Below are positions 60,313 through 64,000 of a DNA stretch of 64,000 nt, in pieces; position 1 is the stretch's first letter; every line of letters starts with the position of its first letter. This DNA is from Streptomyces xanthochromogenes (lineage in GTDB: Bacteria > Actinomycetota > Actinomycetes > Streptomycetales > Streptomycetaceae). The notes below the pieces were generated by a model. The model was not told the DNA's origin and did no database searches. It saw nothing but the letters and a program-made list of their open reading frames with translations. A program made the translations under genes and the position numbers. The DNA is taken from positions 186,001-250,000 of the forward strand of contig NZ_BMUZ01000009.1 of NCBI RefSeq assembly GCF_014650455.1, read 5' to 3'.

Positions 60313-60816
60313 TCAGCCGTTGATTTCGATGTCGTCGGCCGAGTAGCTGACGACGCACGTGAGGTCGGCTCGGTCGCGCAGCGACGGCTCGGGGTCGGCG
60401 AAGTCGATGCTCACCTCGGCCGGGTCCTCGGCGACGCTGAGGAATCGGCCGCCGTGGGTCTTGTCGAGCATCAGGCCGCCAATCCGCTGCAGGACAAGCT
60501 CGATGGCGTTGTCCAAGGCCTGCTGCGGGGTTTCGGCGGCTCCGGTCGGGGAGGATGCGGGCCAGATGATCCGTAGCTCGATCTGGTGGCGGGCCATGCG
60601 GCGCACGTGCGCGGTCCGTACCTCCTGAAGGCGCCGCCGCATCACGTACAGCTGGCATCGGCGCTGGACCGGGGTGCGCGGGAGGTACCCCTGCACGATG
60701 TCGAACGGGCCGCCGTCCGTCGTGAGCAGGGCAGGGAGTCCGTCGGCCGGGTCGTAGGCGGTCAGCCAGGCAGTTTCCCGGGCCACCGCATCCGCACTGC
60801 TCACACCGGCCCCCAA
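60313..60816 (-). CDS. Probable tail-completion/terminator protein
   Basis: A 167-residue protein between the head-tail connector and the tail genes, the usual place for tail terminator or completion proteins. Features: ADAVARETAWLTAYDPADGLPALLTTDGGPFDIVQGYLPRTPVQRRCQLYVMRRRLQEVRTAHVRRM, then a beta-rich C-terminal half (DKTHGGRFLSVAEDPAEVSIDFADPEPSLRDRADLTCVVSYSADDIEI). A TTG (60816) or a GTG four codons on could start it. Confidence 0.65.
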   Translation of the reverse strand: MGAGVSSADAVARETAWLTAYDPADGLPALLTTDGGPFDIVQGYLPRTPVQRRCQLYVMRRRLQEVRTAHVRRMARHQIELRIIWPASSPTGAAETPQQALDNAIELVLQRIGGLMLDKTHGGRFLSVAEDPAEVSIDFADPEPSLRDRADLTCVVSYSADDIEING

Positions 60817-60821
60817 GTGGT

Positions 60822-61490
60822 CTAGGTGGGCTGGTATTTGCAGAGGATGGCCTCGGCCTGCGCCGACAGGACACCCCGGTCGTGCCCGAACTGGGTTCCC
60901 GCCGGGTCGATCTCGCCGAGCACGTCGCTGGCCGCGATGAGCTTGCAGGCGCGGCCGAGGTCGGCTGGCACCGTGCTGTAGCCGCCGTCATAGGTGACGC
61001 GAATCCACGAGCCGACCGGCAGGAACGTGCCCAAGCCGAACCAGACGTGCCCCGAGTCGGCCTCCGGGCCGAGCAGGGACGCCACGGTGACGGTCTGGGA
61101 TCCCCCGTAGGAGCGGAGGATCGTCACTCCGAGGTTCGCGTAGTTCCACAGCTCTGGGTAGCGCGGCGCGTATTCGTTCAGCCAGACGTGCCGCACCTGG
61201 TCGCCGGCACCCAGCGCGTTCGCATACGAGGTGCCGAGCGTGCCCTGCATGTCCATCGGCATCGATCCGGCGTCCGCGTACTCGTCCGGGTCGATGCCCT
61301 GCGCCCGGTGCGACTCCTGCACGGCGGTGAAGGGCGCGAGGCGGCGGCCGGCGATGCCTTCGCACTGCCGGGTCGCCTCGATCATCAGCTCGTCGAGGGC
61401 GCTCGTGCTGTAGTCGCGGACCAGGTCGGCGAACTGCCCGGCCTTCAGGTCCGTAGCGGTGGCGAGCGGGACCAGGGAGTCCGCGGCCAC
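60822..61490 (-). CDS. Head-tail connector protein
   Basis: A 222-residue protein in the connector position. The helical N-terminal region (ATATDLKAGQFADLVRDYSTSALDELMIEATRQCEGIAGRRL) is typical of gp6/gp15-type adaptors, followed by WLNEYAPRYPELWNYANLGVTILRSYGGSQTV. Placement three bases from the preceding gene fits tight operon structure. Confidence 0.75.
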   Translation of the reverse strand: MAADSLVPLATATDLKAGQFADLVRDYSTSALDELMIEATRQCEGIAGRRLAPFTAVQESHRAQGIDPDEYADAGSMPMDMQGTLGTSYANALGAGDQVRHVWLNEYAPRYPELWNYANLGVTILRSYGGSQTVTVASLLGPEADSGHVWFGLGTFLPVGSWIRVTYDGGYSTVPADLGRACKLIAASDVLGEIDPAGTQFGHDRGVLSAQAEAILCKYQPT

Positions 61491-61493
61491 CGG

Positions 61494-61844
61494 CTACTCC
61501 TGGGCAGAGGCAGGCTTGCGCCCGCCGCGGCGGGCCGGCTTCGGCGCCTCGACGTCCTCGCCCCGCGGGTCGACCTCGGAGTCTTCGGCCTTCGGGTCGA
61601 TCTCCGAGAACTCGGCAGCCCGCTCGGGGTCGTCGTTGTGTGCCTTCGCCGCGTCGAGGTCCAAATCGGGCTCCTGAACGGGTCCGGCTTCCGGTTCGGG
61701 GGTGACTTCGGAGAATCCGGCGTCGTCGATCGCCAGCAGCGCGGCGATCTGGTCGGGGTCCTCGATCTCGACGATCGCGCCGTCGGAGGTCCAGGTGTGG
61801 CCGAAGCTGTCGCTCCCGGCTGCGGCCTTACGGATGCGTGCCAT
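61494..61844 (-). CDS. Acidic hypothetical protein
   Basis: A 116-residue protein with a structured N terminus (ARIRKAAAGSDSFGHTWTSDGAIVEIEDPDQIAALLAIDDAGFSEVT) and a low-complexity acidic/Pro C terminus ending in PARRGGRKPASAQE. It may be a small virion or decoration protein. It lies between the HNH gene and the connector gene. Confidence 0.65.
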   Translation of the reverse strand: MARIRKAAAGSDSFGHTWTSDGAIVEIEDPDQIAALLAIDDAGFSEVTPEPEAGPVQEPDLDLDAAKAHNDDPERAAEFSEIDPKAEDSEVDPRGEDVEAPKPARRGGRKPASAQE

Positions 61845-61868
61845 GGGTTCGTACTCCCTTCTGAAATG

Positions 61869-61898
61869 CCGAAGGCCCCGCTGATGCAGGGCCTTCGG
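61869..61898 (-). terminator. Hairpin downstream of the HNH gene
   Basis: CCGAAGGCCC (61869-61878) pairs with GGGCCTTCGG (61889-61898). With the hairpin at 62,591 it brackets the HNH gene. Confidence 0.65.
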
Positions 61899-61914
61899 TT
61901 AGATGTTGAGGCTT

Positions 61915-62520
61915 CTATGTGGGGTCGGCCGCTTGCTGCAACGCCTTAGCTCGGGCCCGCGATCGCCTCGTGGCCTCTCGTGCGCATTGGCGGCACCCAC
62001 CCCTGTCGCCACCGATGCGACCGTGCTCCGCGTACAAGTGGCCGTTTCTGCACTGCAGTTTGGGTGCTGGTGGCTTGGGCGGATTCAGGATGCGCTGTCT
62101 CGCTCGCCACTCGGCTGTGTATCGACGCTCACACGTCCGACATGCGCGCTTCCCGCTCTTGCAGATCCTCAGGTTGTCGCCTGAGTACGGGTGCCCTGCC
62201 ACGCAGTGGGTCTTGTTGCGCTGGAATTCGGCGCCGTTCTCCCAAGACTTGGCCCGCCGCAGGTTCTCCGCCTTCGTTACGCAGTCCAGATGCGCTGGGT
62301 TTACGCAGTTCCGAACACGGCAGAGGTGGTCGATGGTCATCCCTGGCGGGATCGGGCTCTGAGAAAGCTCGTAGGCCAGGCGGTGGGCAAGGTAGGTCTT
62401 GCCCCTACTGCTGAACTGGCCGTAGCCGTTGGTCGAGCCGAGGGGCTTCCAGAGCCAGCACGCGTCGACATCCCCGACGTCAACCTTGCTCCAGAACCGC
62501 ATCACGGTAGCGTTGTCCAT
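61915..62520 (-). CDS. HNH endonuclease (intron/homing-type)
   Basis: The 201-residue protein has an HNH_3 motif: AHRLAYELSQSPIPPGMTIDHLCRVRNCVNPAHLDCVTKAENLRR (about 45-90). C-terminal zinc-binding CxxC repeats (CRTCERR; CRNGHLYAEHG; CRQCAR) are typical of homing-endonuclease DNA-binding tails. GAGAGG precedes the ATG. It sits between capsid and connector genes, flanked by hairpins, as is common for free-standing homing endonucleases. Confidence 0.9.
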   Translation of the reverse strand: MDNATVMRFWSKVDVGDVDACWLWKPLGSTNGYGQFSSRGKTYLAHRLAYELSQSPIPPGMTIDHLCRVRNCVNPAHLDCVTKAENLRRAKSWENGAEFQRNKTHCVAGHPYSGDNLRICKSGKRACRTCERRYTAEWRARQRILNPPKPPAPKLQCRNGHLYAEHGRIGGDRGGCRQCAREATRRSRARAKALQQAADPT

Positions 62521-62590
62521 GTCGGACCTCTCATCCAGGTTCGTCCACGCCCCGGGGGTGTTTCAGCACCCGCCGGGGTCTCAGTAATTC

Positions 62591-62625
62591 TAGCTAACTC
62601 GCCCTGTAACAGGGCGAGTTAGCTA
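62591..62625 (-). terminator. Strong hairpin after the major capsid gene
   Basis: TAGCTAACTCGCCCTG (62591-62606) pairs perfectly with its complement (62610-62625), loop TAA. It lies 14 bp after the capsid stop codon and is the longest perfect stem in the late region. Confidence 0.75.
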
Positions 62626-62639
62626 TGCCGAAGGCGTCA

Positions 62640-64000
62640 TCACGAGCTCAGGGTGGCCGTGACGCGGCTGAGCCGGCCGAGGTAACGAGGTGCGCGAACC
62701 GCGAGGGTCGTGTCGGAGACGATCGCGTAGGGCAGCTGGTCCGGGCCGGACGTGGTCGGGTACACGTCCAGCGGGGTCAGCTCGCGCACGTAGGGCCGGA
62801 CTACGAAGTTCGGGTCGCGCGCCATGAGGTAGATGTTCTCCTGGCCGGTAGCCGCGGGCTTGGCCGCCGCGTTGGTGCCGACGTAGGCGGTCGGGCCCTG
62901 GGCTGGCACGGTCGACGCGTTCTTCGGGGTGAGCTTGGTGCCGTCATCGACGATCGACGTGGTCAGCACCGGGGTGACGCCGTCAGCGGCGACACCGACA
63001 CAGGCGTCGACGTAGCCGAGGAGCGTCTCGGTGCCAGTCCCGGTGCTCCGGTAGACCTTGTAGACGTTGGGCTGCGAGCCGTCGAGGCCGGTCGGCGTAG
63101 AGAACGAGAGGGTGACGGTCGACGTCGAACCCGAAGTGGTCTGCGAGACCTCGGTGGACGCCTGGATCTCGCCCTGTCGGGCGATGACCGGCACGATCTG
63201 GTAGTAGTACGTCGCCGCGGCGAGCGTGCCGCCGGTGGTAGCGGTCGCGGTGGTGACCGCGCCCATGCCGTAGCCGCGCGCCGACAGGAACGACGACTTG
63301 ATGATCGGCACATCCCGGTAGGTCATGACGTTCAGGCCGCCGGCGACCTCGACGCGGTCGGAGAACCGCTGCTGCGCCTGGAGGAGCTGGGCCACCTTGG
63401 AGGCGGCGGTCGGCGACATGACCAGCATCCAGGACGCGTCCTGGATGGCCATGGCGGCCTGCTGCTCGACCATGTCGATGAGCTTGTCGAGGGCGCCGAG
63501 GGACATCGCGGCGTTGAAGTCGATGGCGTTCTGCCCGTTGCCGGAGAATGTGCTGACCAGCGAGTCGAGGCCATCAAACTGGGGGTACGCGCCGTACTGG
63601 GTGGAGGCGGAGTTGCCCCACAGCATGGCGTTCTCGATGTCCCAGTACAGGCCCTGAATCGAGCCCTCGATTTCCTGCTGCTTCAGATCCTGGGCCAGTC
63701 CGCGGGTGACGGCCTGGGCGTAGCCGGTGACGGCGCCGACGGCCTGCATGTTGCGGATCGTGAACTGGTTCTGCACGTAGGTGCTGTTGGAGACCGGGCG
63801 GGCGCCGCCGTCGGTGACGAAGCCGCCGGTGGCGCGCTGCGTGCGCTGGTTGAAGTAGTAGACCGTCGAGTCCCACTTGCGGGACGGGGTCGCTCGGACC
63901 AGTGGCGCGTAACGGCGCTGGTACTCGAGCAGCATCGGGTCGACGATCGTCGGGGTCAGCGCAGATGCGCCTGCCGCGGTCAGTGCCTCGCGGAGTTCAG
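62640..64000 (-). CDS. Major capsid protein with inserted FN3-like domain, 5' end outside window
   Basis: About 450 residues are visible. An E-loop-like segment (TVYYFNQRTQRATGGFVTDGGARPVSNSTY), DIENAMLWGNSA, MVEQQAAMAIQDASWMLVMSPTAASKVAQLLQAQQRFSD and the C-terminal VRPYVRELTPLDVYPTTSGPDQLPYAIVSDTTLAVRAPRYLGRL region fit HK97-fold capsids. In between is an Ig/FN3-type insertion (GGTLAAATYYYQIVPVIARQGEIQASTEVSQTT ... NVYKVYRSTG), which would project from the capsid surface. The start codon is beyond 64,000. Confidence 0.87.
   Translation of the reverse strand, partial: ELREALTAAGASALTPTIVDPMLLEYQRRYAPLVRATPSRKWDSTVYYFNQRTQRATGGFVTDGGARPVSNSTYVQNQFTIRNMQAVGAVTGYAQAVTRGLAQDLKQQEIEGSIQGLYWDIENAMLWGNSASTQYGAYPQFDGLDSLVSTFSGNGQNAIDFNAAMSLGALDKLIDMVEQQAAMAIQDASWMLVMSPTAASKVAQLLQAQQRFSDRVEVAGGLNVMTYRDVPIIKSSFLSARGYGMGAVTTATATTGGTLAAATYYYQIVPVIARQGEIQASTEVSQTTSGSTSTVTLSFSTPTGLDGSQPNVYKVYRSTGTGTETLLGYVDACVGVAADGVTPVLTTSIVDDGTKLTPKNASTVPAQGPTAYVGTNAAAKPAATGQENIYLMARDPNFVVRPYVRELTPLDVYPTTSGPDQLPYAIVSDTTLAVRAPRYLGRLSRVTATLSS

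Overview
The window is high-GC actinobacterial DNA, and its content points to Streptomyces. It has an actinomycete-specific XRE/DUF397/ATPase regulatory triad (abaA/whiJ-like), a urease operon, a divergent biotin locus and many TTG/GTG starts. The order tap-like peptidase, urease, biotin genes, CNNM/CBS pair, purB agrees with what I remember of the S. coelicolor chromosome (not checked here).

Bases 1 to about 34,260 are ordinary chromosome. In order they hold: a partial secreted peptidase; ureABCFGD on the minus strand; an orphan Phd-type antitoxin; a PlsC acyltransferase; a ClpP paralogue lacking the usual catalytic His; an NlpC/P60 hydrolase behind a c-di-AMP (ydaO-type) riboswitch; the abaA/whiJ-like triad; bioF divergent from bioB-bioA-bioD; a VOC protein, a methyltransferase and a GNAT enzyme; two CNNM/CBS membrane proteins; a holin-like ORF; an SGNH hydrolase, a second GNAT, a peptide deformylase, purB and a Mug glycosylase; an ABC exporter divergent from its two-component system; ROK and GntR regulators; an alpha/beta hydrolase; and the 5' part of a Tat-exported PhoD-type phosphatase.

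The phoD gene is cut at its DDHEVRNNWY motif near 34,262. Everything from there to the right edge is a prophage of siphovirus type, so one attachment-site hybrid lies there. The integrase, terminase, portal and second attachment site are outside the window. The left arm (34.3-46 kb) carries regulators, small zinc-ribbon and domain-of-unknown-function proteins, a Ku DNA-end-binding protein and a small serine recombinase translationally coupled to a zinc-ribbon/GIY-YIG protein. The late genes are all on the minus strand and are transcribed from 64 kb down to 45.8 kb: major capsid (partial), an HNH intron-type endonuclease, connectors, tail tube, tail-assembly chaperone with a probable -1 frameshift product, tape measure, LamG tail protein, C1q-like protein, a free-standing Hint/LAGLIDADG protein, a papain-like peptidase, a GH25 lysin, a holin and small membrane proteins. 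Strong hairpins separate many of these genes.

The most unusual content is in the prophage: three different nuclease families of homing type in about 20 kb, including an intein-like protein that has lost both splice-site residue sets; the recombinase/zinc-ribbon nuclease pair with nearby inverted repeats; a phage-borne Ku; a papain-fold peptidase next to the endolysin; and a 20-bp palindromic operator with a second copy 42 bp away. In the chromosome, two near-identical TetR-like operators precede two unrelated hydrolase genes. No tRNA, rRNA, CRISPR array or insertion sequence was recognised.
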